DNA of 64,000 nucleotides from NCBI RefSeq assembly GCF_026191635.1, contig NZ_JAKRRW010000012.1, positions 62,001-126,000 on the forward strand. Reading direction: 5' to 3'. This document shows positions 26,697-35,756 of the stretch, piece after piece. Made by a program: the position numbers and the translations under genes. Each line of letters starts with the position of its first letter. Within the stretch, counting starts at the first letter, position 1. The notes beneath the pieces were generated by a model. That model was not told the origin of the DNA. It ran no database searches and saw nothing but the letters and a program-made list of their open reading frames with translations. Source of the DNA: Photobacterium obscurum. Its GTDB lineage: Bacteria > Pseudomonadota > Gammaproteobacteria > Enterobacterales > Vibrionaceae.

Positions 26697-27692
26697 ATGA
26701 ACATACAAGAAATCCAACTTGCATCACGCCCGTCGGGTACACCAACAACTGATAACTTTTCGTTTGTCGACCGCAAACTGCCGAACCTTCAAGATGGTGA
26801 AGTACTGGTAAAAAACCTTTGGATGTCAGTTGATCCGTATATGCGTGGCCGGATGATTGACCAAAAAAGCTATGTTGCTCCTTTCGAAATTGGTAAAGCA
26901 CTAGAAGGCGGTGCCATTGGTGAAGTCATTGAATCACGTAACACTGACTTTCCCGTTGGTACTAATGTGAGCAGTATGTTCGGCTGGCGCAGTCACTTTA
27001 TCAGTAATGGTGGTGGACTCACCCAAATTCCAACAACCCTGCTACCGTTACAAAGTTTTCTGGGCATCATGGGAATGCCGGGAATGACGGCCTGGACGGG
27101 TCTGTTCCGTATTGCAGAGCTAAAGCCAACTGATACGGTCTTTATCTCTGCAGCGTCAGGAGCCGTCGGTAGTGTCGCTTGTCAAATTGCCAAAATGCAC
27201 GGCTGTACTGTCGTAGGCTCTGTCGGTTCCGATGAAAAAGAAGCCCTGCTCAAGGAGCTTGGTGTAGATGCCGTCATCAATTATAAAACTGCAGGCAATC
27301 TGTCTGATGCGCTTGCTGAAGCGGCCCCTCAGGGTATCGATGTTTACTTTGAAAATGTGGGTGGTGAGCACCTCGAGGCGGCTCTCAACAACATGAACGA
27401 CTACGGTCGCATCGCCGTATGTGGTCTGATATCACAATATAATGCAACCGAGCCACAACCAGGGCCTAGCAATCTAGCCATGGTGATCATCAAGAAATTG
27501 AAGATACAGGGCTTTATCGTATTTGATCACTGGGATCACTATAAAGAGTTTGCCCAGCAAATGGGTCAGTGGATCGCAGAAGGCAAAATCAAGTGGGAAG
27601 AAACGGTCTATGACGGTTTAGATAAGGCACCTGAAGCCTTCATCGGCCTATTTGAAGGCAAAAATAAAGGGAAAATGCTGGTGAAATTATAA
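26697..27692 (+). CDS. Zinc-independent NADPH-dependent MDR reductase (CurA/YncB-like)
   Basis: A 331-residue medium-chain reductase of the leukotriene B4 dehydrogenase/CurA branch, which reduces alpha,beta-unsaturated ketones and aldehydes with NADPH. The conserved SVDPYMRGRM motif is near residue 45, the cofactor loop SAASGAVGSVACQIAK near 152-167, and VGGEHLEAALNNM near 220. No catalytic zinc ligands are present, as expected. The frame starts upstream at a TTG; ATG 26697 follows GGAAGGAAG and is clearly better. The divergent OhrR-like regulator and shared operators suggest induction by oxidants or electrophiles. Confidence 0.88.
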   Translation: MNIQEIQLASRPSGTPTTDNFSFVDRKLPNLQDGEVLVKNLWMSVDPYMRGRMIDQKSYVAPFEIGKALEGGAIGEVIESRNTDFPVGTNVSSMFGWRSHFISNGGGLTQIPTTLLPLQSFLGIMGMPGMTAWTGLFRIAELKPTDTVFISAASGAVGSVACQIAKMHGCTVVGSVGSDEKEALLKELGVDAVINYKTAGNLSDALAEAAPQGIDVYFENVGGEHLEAALNNMNDYGRIAVCGLISQYNATEPQPGPSNLAMVIIKKLKIQGFIVFDHWDHYKEFAQQMGQWIAEGKIKWEETVYDGLDKAPEAFIGLFEGKNKGKMLVKL

Positions 27693-27720
27693 TTGGACCT
27701 TAACTTGTACCAGTATGCTT

Positions 27721-27741
27721 AGGGAGCACACTTTGCTCCCT
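27721..27741 (+). terminator. Hairpin after the reductase gene
   Basis: AGGGAGCA at 27721-27728 pairs with TGCTCCCT at 27734-27741 across a five-base loop, 28 bp after the stop. The following T content is weak (CTTC), so termination efficiency is uncertain. Confidence 0.6.
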
Positions 27742-27768
27742 CTTCACTGAACACAGCAAGTGCCGCCC

Positions 27769-27784
27769 CATACCAAACTGAATA
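27769..27784 (+). repeat. Short dispersed repeat, copy 2
   Basis: An exact second copy of CATACCAAACTGAATA (first at 25984-25999), again between convergent genes. Confidence 0.6.
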
Positions 27785-27826
27785 GTTACTCTGCCTACCC
27801 GCAAGATTAGTATTTCGTCTAACTCA

Positions 27827-28441
27827 TTAAGACTCAGTAGGAAGCCGCGTCAGTTGCTGAGCGATTTGAGATGTTAGTCGGTTAACGCCTTCGGATAGTG
27901 CTTTCACCTGGGCATCATAGCCTTCCTGCGCTAGCGGCACCTCAAAGACAAATGGATAAACGCCCTGGAGAGCTCCGCTCCCATCAAGTAACAGCCACTC
28001 ACCACTCACCTTCGCCGAGCCCGAATAATGTCCATTGAACTGGCTGAATTTGACCTGTAAGCGAGGTACCCCCGAGGTTTCGAGCGCCGGGGTCAACTCC
28101 GTAGGCCAGTATCGGCTCTGTTTGCTGCGTAAATCTAAATTTATCCTGCGGGTTAACTGCTTGCCGATACTTTCTGCCCATAGATTCTGCTGAGCCTGTA
28201 CAACTTCAGTATCACTAAGCTGATAAACCAGGCCAGTACCAGATAAATGCTCTGCCATCTCCACCGGTCTAACGACTAACAACGGCTGATTGGTTGCAAT
28301 GGTGGAAATCCCCTGTCCATCAGAAGGTAACATATATGTACGGCTCACCACCTCCGGCTGGCTACTACAGCCCGTCAACACTACTGGCATCAACACCGCA
28401 GCCAATAACATATCAGTCAACAATCGAGACCACCTCTTCAT
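27827..28441 (-). CDS. pqiC: PqiC-like outer-membrane lipoprotein
   Basis: A 204-residue lipoprotein: signal peptide with lipobox LTGC (Cys25), then an ABC-type auxiliary domain (YMLPSDGQG; LLVVRPVEMAEHLSGTGLVYQL; WAESIGKQLTRRI). It matches PqiC/YmbA, which sits at the inner face of the outer membrane and receives the PqiB tube in the PqiABC lipid-transport or envelope-integrity system. The start codon overlaps the pqiB stop (TAATG), so the genes are translationally coupled. It is last in the pqiABC operon. Confidence 0.88.
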   Translation of the reverse strand: MKRWSRLLTDMLLAAVLMPVVLTGCSSQPEVVSRTYMLPSDGQGISTIATNQPLLVVRPVEMAEHLSGTGLVYQLSDTEVVQAQQNLWAESIGKQLTRRINLDLRSKQSRYWPTELTPALETSGVPRLQVKFSQFNGHYSGSAKVSGEWLLLDGSGALQGVYPFVFEVPLAQEGYDAQVKALSEGVNRLTSQIAQQLTRLPTES

Positions 28442-30087
28442 TATTGAGCTCCCCTGGCAGGAATTGGATCTTTTGCTTTTTCACCGGAAAATATCAGTGA
28501 ATTTGGTTTTTCATTCAATTGGCGTAGCACAGGCTGAAGTTCGGTCATGACCTGCTCGAAACGTGATAGTGCTTGTTCCAAATTACGGTATGGCACGGCA
28601 TCTGGGCTAAAACCATTAAGCGTTTGCTGGATCTGCTGCAAACTGTCTCTGACCTCACTGGGTATGGCTTTCGTGTCTTTCTGAGCCAGTATAACCGTCA
28701 GCTCTTTAGCCACCTTTTCAGCTGCCAACAGTGTTTTTTGAGAAGCATCCAGACTCTTATTCAAGCTCAACAGTGTATCTTCTACGGGTAAGTTATTTAT
28801 CTTGGTCAAAATAGAGCTCACCTGTTTTTGAATTTGAGCAAAACCACCAGCTTTGGTCGGGAAGATATCGTAATCTTGATAATGGGTGAGTACCGGCATC
28901 TGTTCGTCAGGATAGACCTCAGTATCCACCAGCAATGCGCCGGTCAGTAGGCTACCGGTTTTCAGCGTCGCGCGTAGCCCGACGTTGAACTCTCGCTCGA
29001 GGTTCACTTTTAATTGCTGCAAACTATCAAGATCCACATGATCATAAATTCGCCCCAACTCAATTCGCACAAGAACCGGAATTTGTTTATTAGAGAAGCC
29101 ATCTCTTTCACTTGGCAAACTAAGCGGTACTTTCCTTACAGTACCAATCCGAATACCACGATACTCCACCGGTGCACCAGCATTTAGGCCGCGAACGGAC
29201 TCATCAAACAGCATCACATATTCGAGATACTCATCGAAGAAGCGCTCTTTGACCTGTTTCAAGTTGTTATACAGCCTAAACCGGCTCAGTTCTTTCGTAA
29301 TCAGCTCGCCGGGTTCATTGCCTTTGGGCACCCGAAAACTAACGCCTCCCGTGATCAGTGATTCAATGGAGCCAATTTTCAGGTTGAAGCCTTCGGCTGA
29401 CATTTGCAAATCCACTCCAGAGGTCAACCAAAATCGTGTACGCTTGCGGATCAGGCTATCGTATGGCTCAAAGATAAAAAGTTGATAGTTTGCTTTTTTA
29501 TTCTCTGGATCAAACGTTACTTTCTCTACCCGCCCAACGGTAAAACCTTCATAAAGAACCGGATCGCCCACTCCCAATTTGCCGGCTTCATTATGATATA
29601 AAACCAGCCTCAGCCCCTTTGCATCTGGCGGGGCAACAGGTGGCACCTCAAGCACCGTAAACGACAATTTTTCTTTCTTCCTCACGCCCGGTTGAAGCTG
29701 GATATAGGCACCTGACAATAACGTTTCTAACCCAGACACGCCTTCTTTGCCTATCCTCGGTTTTACAACCCAGAACAAGGTATCTTCCTTCAACATCCTG
29801 GCGGCATCTTTATCTATCTGTGCTGTGGCAATGATCGCAGTATAATCATCATTCAAAGTCACATCGGTAACCACCCCAACCCTCACGTTAAGTGCCTTCA
29901 CCTCGGTTTTACCGACTTCAATGCCTTCAGCGGTCTCTAACATTAAGGTGATTTCGGGGCCTTTACTGACGGCGTACTGAACCAACATCCAAACACCAAT
30001 AGCAATAGCAATCACTGGCACGAGCCAAATCGAGGAAATCTGTTTAAGATCTTGTACTTCCGCCTTTTCCGGCTTGTTATCACTCAT
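28441..30087 (-). CDS. pqiB: PqiB, MCE-domain periplasm-spanning protein
   Basis: A 548-residue protein with one N-terminal membrane helix (ISSIWLVPVIAIAIGVWMLVQY), three MCE domains (starting near residues 50, 160 and 285; for example GIEVGKTEVKALNVRVGVV and GAPVEYRGIRIGTV) and a long C-terminal coiled coil (about 430-530). E. coli PqiB, almost the same length, forms a needle-like tunnel for lipids across the periplasm. The frame reaches a GTG at 30117, but ATG 30087 gives the expected length. The PqiA stop lies just upstream, consistent with an operon. Confidence 0.9.
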   Translation of the reverse strand: MSDNKPEKAEVQDLKQISSIWLVPVIAIAIGVWMLVQYAVSKGPEITLMLETAEGIEVGKTEVKALNVRVGVVTDVTLNDDYTAIIATAQIDKDAARMLKEDTLFWVVKPRIGKEGVSGLETLLSGAYIQLQPGVRKKEKLSFTVLEVPPVAPPDAKGLRLVLYHNEAGKLGVGDPVLYEGFTVGRVEKVTFDPENKKANYQLFIFEPYDSLIRKRTRFWLTSGVDLQMSAEGFNLKIGSIESLITGGVSFRVPKGNEPGELITKELSRFRLYNNLKQVKERFFDEYLEYVMLFDESVRGLNAGAPVEYRGIRIGTVRKVPLSLPSERDGFSNKQIPVLVRIELGRIYDHVDLDSLQQLKVNLEREFNVGLRATLKTGSLLTGALLVDTEVYPDEQMPVLTHYQDYDIFPTKAGGFAQIQKQVSSILTKINNLPVEDTLLSLNKSLDASQKTLLAAEKVAKELTVILAQKDTKAIPSEVRDSLQQIQQTLNGFSPDAVPYRNLEQALSRFEQVMTELQPVLRQLNEKPNSLIFSGEKAKDPIPARGAQ

Positions 30088-30120
30088 AATTGGGGCTCTC
30101 TGTTGATTGATGACCACTGA

Positions 30121-31434
30121 CTATTTTTGTTGTTTTATACCCTCTAACTCAGAAGGTGCACTAGACTCGCTATCGGCCCAGAATATACGGGGATCAAATG
30201 TCATCGCTGACAACATAGTCAAAATAACCACACAGGCAAACGAGAGTGCCGCGGGACCCGGAAAAATTGCCATAAGATTCTGTAATTGAACTAAGGCAAC
30301 TAAGATAGCAACCACAAAAATATCTATCATGGACCAGCGTCCTATCAGCTCCGTCATCCGATACAAACGTAGTCGCTGAATGGCCTGGCGCTCATCGCTC
30401 GCACGGTGTGCATTAATATACAGCCAGGAAAGGGCAAAAATTTTCGCCAGCGGAATCACTACGCTGGCAAGAAAAATAACTGCCGCGATAGGATAAGACC
30501 CTAGGTTCCAAAGCAAAACTACCCCGCCAATAATGGTTGAGCCTTCTGAATTTCCAAGGCTCACGGTAAACATCATCGGGTATAAATTAGCGGGAACAAA
30601 AAATACGGCTGACGCAATGAGCAAAGCCCAAGACCGTTGCAAGCTCTGCTGCGGACTATAAGGATGTAGAACGCCATGACATCGCACACACCGTGCATGA
30701 TGGCTGTCAGGCATTGGGTTTAGCTGAGAGCAAATATGGCAACTAACATGGTTAACGGAGTGATGGCTATCGCCCTCCTTAATATCCGGAAATACATACA
30801 TCGGCATAAACTGTAACCAGAGCCAGGTGCGATCAACCATCGAGACACACTTAACGACCAGCAAAGTGTAGATACAGAACGCCCAAAACGACATGCCAAG
30901 GCCGACATCCGCCAGTGATGCAATCTTAATCAGGCTAACCAAGACGCCAATCAGAAACACGTCAACCATTAACCAAGGCTCAATACGAAACATTCCACGA
31001 CATAGCCGTTTTTCAAACGGAGTTATTGTCAATGGCTTCGGAAGCGAAGCTAACTTTTTCGCATTCCAGTATAGATAAAGCACGGTCAAGATATAAATAG
31101 CCGGTAAGATCACCACGGTTAACAATAATAGTGCCGCTAGCAAACTATTTTTAAAGATACTCAACATCTCTGCGGCATGAAGCAAAGTGATCTCTTGAGT
31201 TATCCCTTGAACACTGAAAGACATAAACGGAAAGCTGATGCTTAGCACCAACATAATCAGGCAAGCAACACCGTACGCCAATGGACGCTGCAAAGGCTGA
31301 CTGATCTGTTTTGCCAGCACATGACCGCAACGAGGACATGACGCTTTCTGGCCATCATTAAGAACAGGCAATTCGACAACCAGGCCGCACTCTTCACAGC
31401 CCACTAGAATCTGGGGGTCCTGATGCTCGCTCAT
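30121..31434 (-). CDS. pqiA: PqiA, inner-membrane partner of PqiB
   Basis: A 437-residue polytopic protein with two PqiA domains of about four helices each. Each half is preceded by a zinc-ribbon-like motif: CEECG and CPRCG near residues 14-36, and CHICS with CVRCH near 226-247. This duplicated layout is diagnostic for PqiA/YebS. It is the inner-membrane component of the PqiABC system. E. coli pqiAB is paraquat-inducible through SoxRS; no SoxS box was looked for successfully here. ATG 31434 is the first gene of the operon. Confidence 0.92.
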   Translation of the reverse strand: MSEHQDPQILVGCEECGLVVELPVLNDGQKASCPRCGHVLAKQISQPLQRPLAYGVACLIMLVLSISFPFMSFSVQGITQEITLLHAAEMLSIFKNSLLAALLLLTVVILPAIYILTVLYLYWNAKKLASLPKPLTITPFEKRLCRGMFRIEPWLMVDVFLIGVLVSLIKIASLADVGLGMSFWAFCIYTLLVVKCVSMVDRTWLWLQFMPMYVFPDIKEGDSHHSVNHVSCHICSQLNPMPDSHHARCVRCHGVLHPYSPQQSLQRSWALLIASAVFFVPANLYPMMFTVSLGNSEGSTIIGGVVLLWNLGSYPIAAVIFLASVVIPLAKIFALSWLYINAHRASDERQAIQRLRLYRMTELIGRWSMIDIFVVAILVALVQLQNLMAIFPGPAALSFACVVILTMLSAMTFDPRIFWADSESSAPSELEGIKQQK

Positions 31435-31591
31435 CGTCAGCCTTTATTAACCACCTCTCAATTCAGTATAGAAAAGCTCTATCAAATACCCGAACGTATT
31501 TAAGATAAAACGACTAATTACAAACAGATAGAATTCAGCCCGTAAACAGGATTGCCACTAACAGCGTAACTGAGAGAGACGTAATAGACTG

Positions 31592-31623
31592 ATTAAAAAA
31601 GAAAACCTCCTAATTAGGAGGTT
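31592..31623 (-). terminator. Minus-strand terminator 350 bp downstream of phhB
   Basis: AACCTCCTAATTAGGAGGTT (31604-31623) is a perfect palindrome; read on the minus strand it is followed by TTCTTTTTT. It ends either a long phhAB 3' region or a separate small RNA. Confidence 0.8.
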
Positions 31624-31842
31624 AAAATGAGAAAGATAAAGTGAACGTCTAGTTACTTACGAAGCTCTTATGAGCTAATCCTCATATGGATGAATATAAA
31701 AACAACAACAAATACAGATGTAACTACTTCCGTACATAGTCTTCAATAATCACCTAGATCCTCATAGCAACTATTTTAAGTGCTAATCCGAAAGCATGAA
31801 CATGCAACACTATTAATGATTAGTATAGTTAACAAACCAATA

Positions 31843-31885
31843 AACCATATAAACCTTATGGTTATATATAACCATATAAACCTTA
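31843..31885. repeat. Duplicated 16-mer flanking a 20-bp palindrome
   Basis: AACCATATAAACCTTA occurs at 31843-31858 and again at 31870-31885. Overlapping both, TATGGTTATATATAACCATA at 31857-31876 is a perfect palindrome. It is about 85 bp past the phhB stop. It may be a regulator site or part of a structured 3' region. Confidence 0.7.
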
Positions 31886-31969
31886 CCCAATACCTTTAGC
31901 TTTTTAAAAACAATGTCATATATACCCAAGTAACCATATGAACAACCTGAACTTGTTTGGGTAAGCCAT

Positions 31970-32320
31970 TTAGTCTTGCATAGATACAAAAATCAAATCC
32001 GTTTTAGCTGCACAGATAAAGTCATTTTTGTGTAACCCTTTTACCGAGTGACTCCACCAACAGACCGTCACTTTCCGCCATTCCAACGTTATTGCAGGGT
32101 GATGAAATTCATCTTCGGCTAATTTGGCCACTTTATCGGTGAAAGCCCATGCCTGTTTGAAGTTTTTAAATTTATAGATCCGCTCTAGCTGCTTAATACC
32201 CTCACGCTCATGCACATCCCATTCAGGCGTACTCTGCGACAACTCAACCAACTCACGCTCGGTAACCATTGGAGCGCCTACTTGGCAGGCTTCGCATTTC
32301 AATTCATGTAAATCAGACAT
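31970..32320 (-). CDS. phhB: Pterin-4a-carbinolamine dehydratase PhhB
   Basis: A 116-residue DCoH-type enzyme that dehydrates the 4a-hydroxy-tetrahydropterin formed by phenylalanine hydroxylase, so the cofactor can be recycled. The catalytic histidine region [32 protein letters not shown] (split around residues 69-100) is complete. The gene overlaps the 3' end of phhA by 8 bp. A small N-terminal pair of cysteines (CEAC) is common in bacterial homologues. Confidence 0.93.
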   Translation of the reverse strand: MSDLHELKCEACQVGAPMVTERELVELSQSTPEWDVHEREGIKQLERIYKFKNFKQAWAFTDKVAKLAEDEFHHPAITLEWRKVTVCWWSHSVKGLHKNDFICAAKTDLIFVSMQD

Positions 32321-33125
32321 AGTCCCCTACAATCTCCTTATCTTTCGGTGGATATACCGGTTCATGTAACCCTAGCGACTTAGCTTCCTGGACCATGTTC
32401 ATAATGTCCTGCTGAGCCAGTTCATAGAGCTGTTTAATATCATCAATCACAAAATAAATAGGCTGCATAATGTCAATTCGGTAAGGCGTACGCATTATGT
32501 CTACGGGATCAAACGGACGGTAGATGGGTTTGTCACTGCTAACCGCATATTCCGTTTCAGCGGGTGATGATAAAATCCCCCCGCCATAAATTCGCAAGTT
32601 CCCGTTTTTACGCATCAGCCCAAACTCAACAGTAAACCAGTACAAACGGGCAAGGTATACCCGATCCTCTTTACTGGCTTCATACCCCAACCGTCCATAG
32701 GTATGTGTAAACTCGGCAAATGCCGGATTCGTTAGCATCGCACAATGGCCAAATATCTCATGAAAGAAATCCGGCTCCTGCAAATAGTCAAACTCGTCAC
32801 GATGGCGTATAAAAGTCGCGACAGGGAACTGTTTGTTAGAAAGTAAACTGAAAAATCGGTCAAAGTTGATCAGTGCCGGTACCTCGACACACTCCCAACC
32901 CGTACTTTTCTGCAATACCCGGTTAATTTCTTCAAGTTGAGGGACGCGATCATGGGGCAAGCCCAGTAAATCCAGCCCCTTGATATACTCATCGCAAGCA
33001 CGGCCATCAATACAGTTTAGCTGGCGTATCACCAAATCATGCCAAACCAGATTCTCTTCATCGCTCCAGTCGATAAAGCCATTTTCATCAGGCTTCTTCG
33101 AGATATATTTTGTCGCCTTACCCAT
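32313..33125 (-). CDS. phhA: Phenylalanine 4-monooxygenase PhhA
   Basis: A 270-residue bacterial-type aromatic amino-acid hydroxylase, converting phenylalanine to tyrosine with tetrahydrobiopterin or a related pterin and O2. The iron triad is intact: H122 and H127 in FFHEIFGHC and E167 in WFTVEFGL. No regulatory N-terminal domain is present, as usual in bacteria. It is coupled to phhB and divergent from the homogentisate operon, with a TyrR-type box between, which fits induction by aromatic amino acids. Confidence 0.95.
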   Translation of the reverse strand: MGKATKYISKKPDENGFIDWSDEENLVWHDLVIRQLNCIDGRACDEYIKGLDLLGLPHDRVPQLEEINRVLQKSTGWECVEVPALINFDRFFSLLSNKQFPVATFIRHRDEFDYLQEPDFFHEIFGHCAMLTNPAFAEFTHTYGRLGYEASKEDRVYLARLYWFTVEFGLMRKNGNLRIYGGGILSSPAETEYAVSSDKPIYRPFDPVDIMRTPYRIDIMQPIYFVIDDIKQLYELAQQDIMNMVQEAKSLGLHEPVYPPKDKEIVGDYV

Positions 33126-33508
33126 AAAACAACCTATTTAACATCTACTTGCCTCGCCCTGGCAGTTATCAATTATTCCCGTCAATAATCCGGGATCCCT
33201 CTGTCTTAAATTAAGGTTAGGTGTTTTACAGGTTGGTATGGAACCACATTAACAGAATCACAAAAACCCAAAGCTGTAACAATAATTTTACATCGTTATC
33301 AGTGTTAGCCTTTTCATCCTAGGTATTTGGCTGGTTCTGGTTATCAAAGCTATCACCCTGATAAATAGCTAGTTATGTAAATTTTCCCGAACATGACGAA
33401 TGATATTAAAATCAGGATTTAGTTGCTTGTTTGCCCGACGTCAGCCAGAGTTAATACATTGAGTTAACAACGCATTAACCGAGCATATTGACCTCTAAGG
33501 ATAAAACA
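33126..33508. other. Divergent control region of phhAB and the hmgA operon
   Basis: About 380 bp without a gene. It carries one good TyrR-type box (33275-33292) and a weaker half-site TGTAAA at 33376-33381, and should hold promoters for both directions. Confidence 0.7.
33275..33292. promoter_or_regulatory. TyrR/PhhR-type operator
   Basis: TGTAACAATAATTTTACA matches the TyrR box TGTAAA-N6-TTTACA with one mismatch. It lies between phhA (150 bp) and hmgA (217 bp). In Pseudomonas, the TyrR homologue PhhR activates phhA and hmgA, which supports the reading. Confidence 0.75.
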
Positions 33509-34669
33509 ATGCGACACTGGTTTCAGTTTCCAATCGTCGAGGGAAAGGCTTCCCGGCAGGCACACTGTGATTTACCCGATGGCACGTTTGAGCGTGAATG
33601 CGGGAAAGAAGGTTTTTTTGGCCCGGCCAGCCACATGTATCATGCTAATCCCCCTACAGGCTGGACAGAGTGGGAAGGCCCTTTACGTCCCCGCGCTATT
33701 GATACCACGAAACTGGAACAGCAAGGGAAAACCCCTTGGGATGCCTCGTTATTGCTATTCAACGACAACCTGAAGATGCGGGTTTGGAACAGCCAGCAAA
33801 GCATGGATCACTTAGTTCGTAACGGAGACGGTGACGAGGTGCTATTCATTCATCATGGGTGCGGCCAGCTGTATTGCGATTATGGCCACCTTCCATTTCG
33901 TGACGGCGACTATATCGTCATACCACGGGCAACCAGTTGGCGAATTGAAGTCGAAGAGCCGGTTACGGTGCTACTGATTGAAGCGACCAATAGCGGGTAT
34001 CAAATGGTAGAGCGCGGCCTGGTTGGCCAGCATGCGGTTTATGATCCGGCGGTTTTGGAGTACGCGCGAATAGATGATGCATTTTTGGCGCAACAGAGCA
34101 GCCACCAGCGCTGGCAAGTGTTGTTAAAAGCGCGTAATCAGCTCAATACCATCACCTATCCGTACAACCCGCTCGATGCCCAAGGCTGGAAGGGAAACCT
34201 GACCGTATTCAAGCTCAACTGGCGAGACATACGGCCCTTGATGAGTCACCGCTATCACTTGCCGCCCTCTGCACATACCACCTTTGTGGCTGACGGCTTT
34301 GTGATCTGCACCTTTGTCCCCCGCCCGATTGAAAGTGATCCCGGCGCATTGAAAGTCCCCTTCTACCACAATAATGATGATTACGACGAGGTACTGTTCT
34401 ACCACAGAGGCAATTTCTTCAGCCGAGATAATATCGAGGCTGGGATGATCACCCATCACCCCTGTGGCTTTTCGCACGGTCCCCACCCCAAGGCGCTGGC
34501 AACCAGTATGGCAAACCCCAAAAAGGAAACCGACGAAGTGGCTGTGATGATCGATACCCGTTGGCCATTAGAAATAGCAGATTTACCTGAGGGCGCTGAA
34601 AACAAAGACTATGTTTATTCATGGCTGAGTAATAAACAAACCATTCAGCCGGTAGGTGACAACGAATAA
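33509..34669 (+). CDS. hmgA: Homogentisate 1,2-dioxygenase
   Basis: A 386-residue cupin-type Fe(II) dioxygenase opening the homogentisate ring to maleylacetoacetate. Recognisable stretches are GDGDEVLFIHHGCGQLYCDYG, then FPRxxE-like positions and the C-terminal PHPKALATSM motif and the HH region GMITHHPCGFSHGPHP near residue 312. It is shorter than the human enzyme, as in the bacterial HmgA-like subgroup. The frame starts upstream at a TTG; ATG 33509 follows TAAGGAT. It is first in an operon with fah, maiA and acetoacetyl-CoA synthetase. Confidence 0.92.
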   Translation: MRHWFQFPIVEGKASRQAHCDLPDGTFERECGKEGFFGPASHMYHANPPTGWTEWEGPLRPRAIDTTKLEQQGKTPWDASLLLFNDNLKMRVWNSQQSMDHLVRNGDGDEVLFIHHGCGQLYCDYGHLPFRDGDYIVIPRATSWRIEVEEPVTVLLIEATNSGYQMVERGLVGQHAVYDPAVLEYARIDDAFLAQQSSHQRWQVLLKARNQLNTITYPYNPLDAQGWKGNLTVFKLNWRDIRPLMSHRYHLPPSAHTTFVADGFVICTFVPRPIESDPGALKVPFYHNNDDYDEVLFYHRGNFFSRDNIEAGMITHHPCGFSHGPHPKALATSMANPKKETDEVAVMIDTRWPLEIADLPEGAENKDYVYSWLSNKQTIQPVGDNE

Positions 34670-34723
34670 TACCAATAGGGATCAGTCAATTAAAATATTT
34701 ACAATGTAAATAAGGAGTCGAGA

Positions 34724-35746
34724 GTGAAGCTAGCCTCTTTAAACCACGGCCGTGACGGACAACTGGTTATTGTCTCGCGCGATTTAACCCAAGCCGTTCA
34801 TGCACATGACATTGCACCAACCCTACAGTTTGCCCTCGACAACTGGGAACAGGTAGAAGCTGATTTACAGCATTTATACCGCAACCTCAATGATGGCGTT
34901 GCCCATGATGTATTCCCATTTAATCCTAAGCTCTGTGCATCCCCACTGCCTCGCGCCTACCAATGGGCGGACGGCAGTGCCTATGTCAACCATGTCGAAC
35001 TCGTTCGTAAAGCCCGAGGCGCAGATATGCCAGAAAGCTTTTGGACAGAGCCGCTAATTTATCAGGGAATGTCTGACGGGTTTCTCACCCCAACTCAAGA
35101 TATTGAAGTAGCAGATGAAAACTGGGGCATCGATTTTGAAGGTGAAATCGCAATCATTACTGATGACGTTCCAATGGGCACCCGGACTGAAGAAGTTCAC
35201 GGCCATATCAAGCTGCTAATGCTGGTCAATGATGTCTCACTGCGCAACCTGATCCCCTCTGAACTGGCCAAAGGCTTCGGTTTTTTCCAGTCAAAACCCG
35301 CTTCGGCCTTCTCTCCAGTCGCAGTTACACCCGACGAACTCAGCAATAGCTGGTACGACTATAAACTGCATCATCGCCTGACCGTCCATCATAACAATAC
35401 GTTATTTGGCCACCCTCACGCAGGTACCGACATGACATTCAACTTTGCCGAACTGGTACAGCATGTCGCGAAAAGCCGCCATTTGAGTGCTGGGACGATT
35501 ATCGGTTCAGGCACCGTATCGAACAAAGATAGATCCTGTGGATCATGCTGCTTGGCCGAGCGCCGGATGCTGGAAATCATTGACAGTGGTGTTGCCGAAA
35601 CCCCGTTTATGCAGTTTGGCGACACGGTGAGAATCGAGATGTTTGATGACAACGGCCATTCAATTTTTGGGGCGATAGAGCAAAAAGTGGTGCGCTATGA
35701 ACACCGCTATCATGACGAAGATTTAAATCGACATAAGCCGGTATAA
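34724..35746 (+). CDS. Fumarylacetoacetate hydrolase family protein
   Basis: A 340-residue FAH-family enzyme that would split fumarylacetoacetate into fumarate and acetoacetate. The metal-binding acidic residues are within NWGIDFEGEIAIITDD (about residues 135-151) and VNDVSLRNL (about 168); the catalytic-type segment GTVSNKDRSCG is near 265. The start is a GTG at 34724 after an AAGGAGTC ribosome site, with no better ATG nearby. It lies 54 bp after hmgA and 10 bp before maiA. A palindrome ATTTACAATGTAAAT in the gap to hmgA (near 34697) resembles outward TyrR half-sites. Confidence 0.9.
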   Translation: MKLASLNHGRDGQLVIVSRDLTQAVHAHDIAPTLQFALDNWEQVEADLQHLYRNLNDGVAHDVFPFNPKLCASPLPRAYQWADGSAYVNHVELVRKARGADMPESFWTEPLIYQGMSDGFLTPTQDIEVADENWGIDFEGEIAIITDDVPMGTRTEEVHGHIKLLMLVNDVSLRNLIPSELAKGFGFFQSKPASAFSPVAVTPDELSNSWYDYKLHHRLTVHHNNTLFGHPHAGTDMTFNFAELVQHVAKSRHLSAGTIIGSGTVSNKDRSCGSCCLAERRMLEIIDSGVAETPFMQFGDTVRIEMFDDNGHSIFGAIEQKVVRYEHRYHDEDLNRHKPV

Positions 35747-35756
35747 AGGGAAGAGA

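Larger units (their letters stand above)
31435..31969. other. Intergenic region with palindrome, repeats and a minus-strand terminator
   Basis: About 535 bp between the 3' end of phhB and the start of pqiA. It contains no credible protein gene. Notable elements are a minus-strand terminator at 31592-31623, a 20-bp palindrome at 31857-31876 and a duplicated 16-mer; these are listed separately. Confidence 0.65.

Noticed and set aside
33376-33393. Second TyrR box before hmgA
   Set aside because: Only the TGTAAA half matches; the other half has three mismatches, so it is mentioned as a half-site only.
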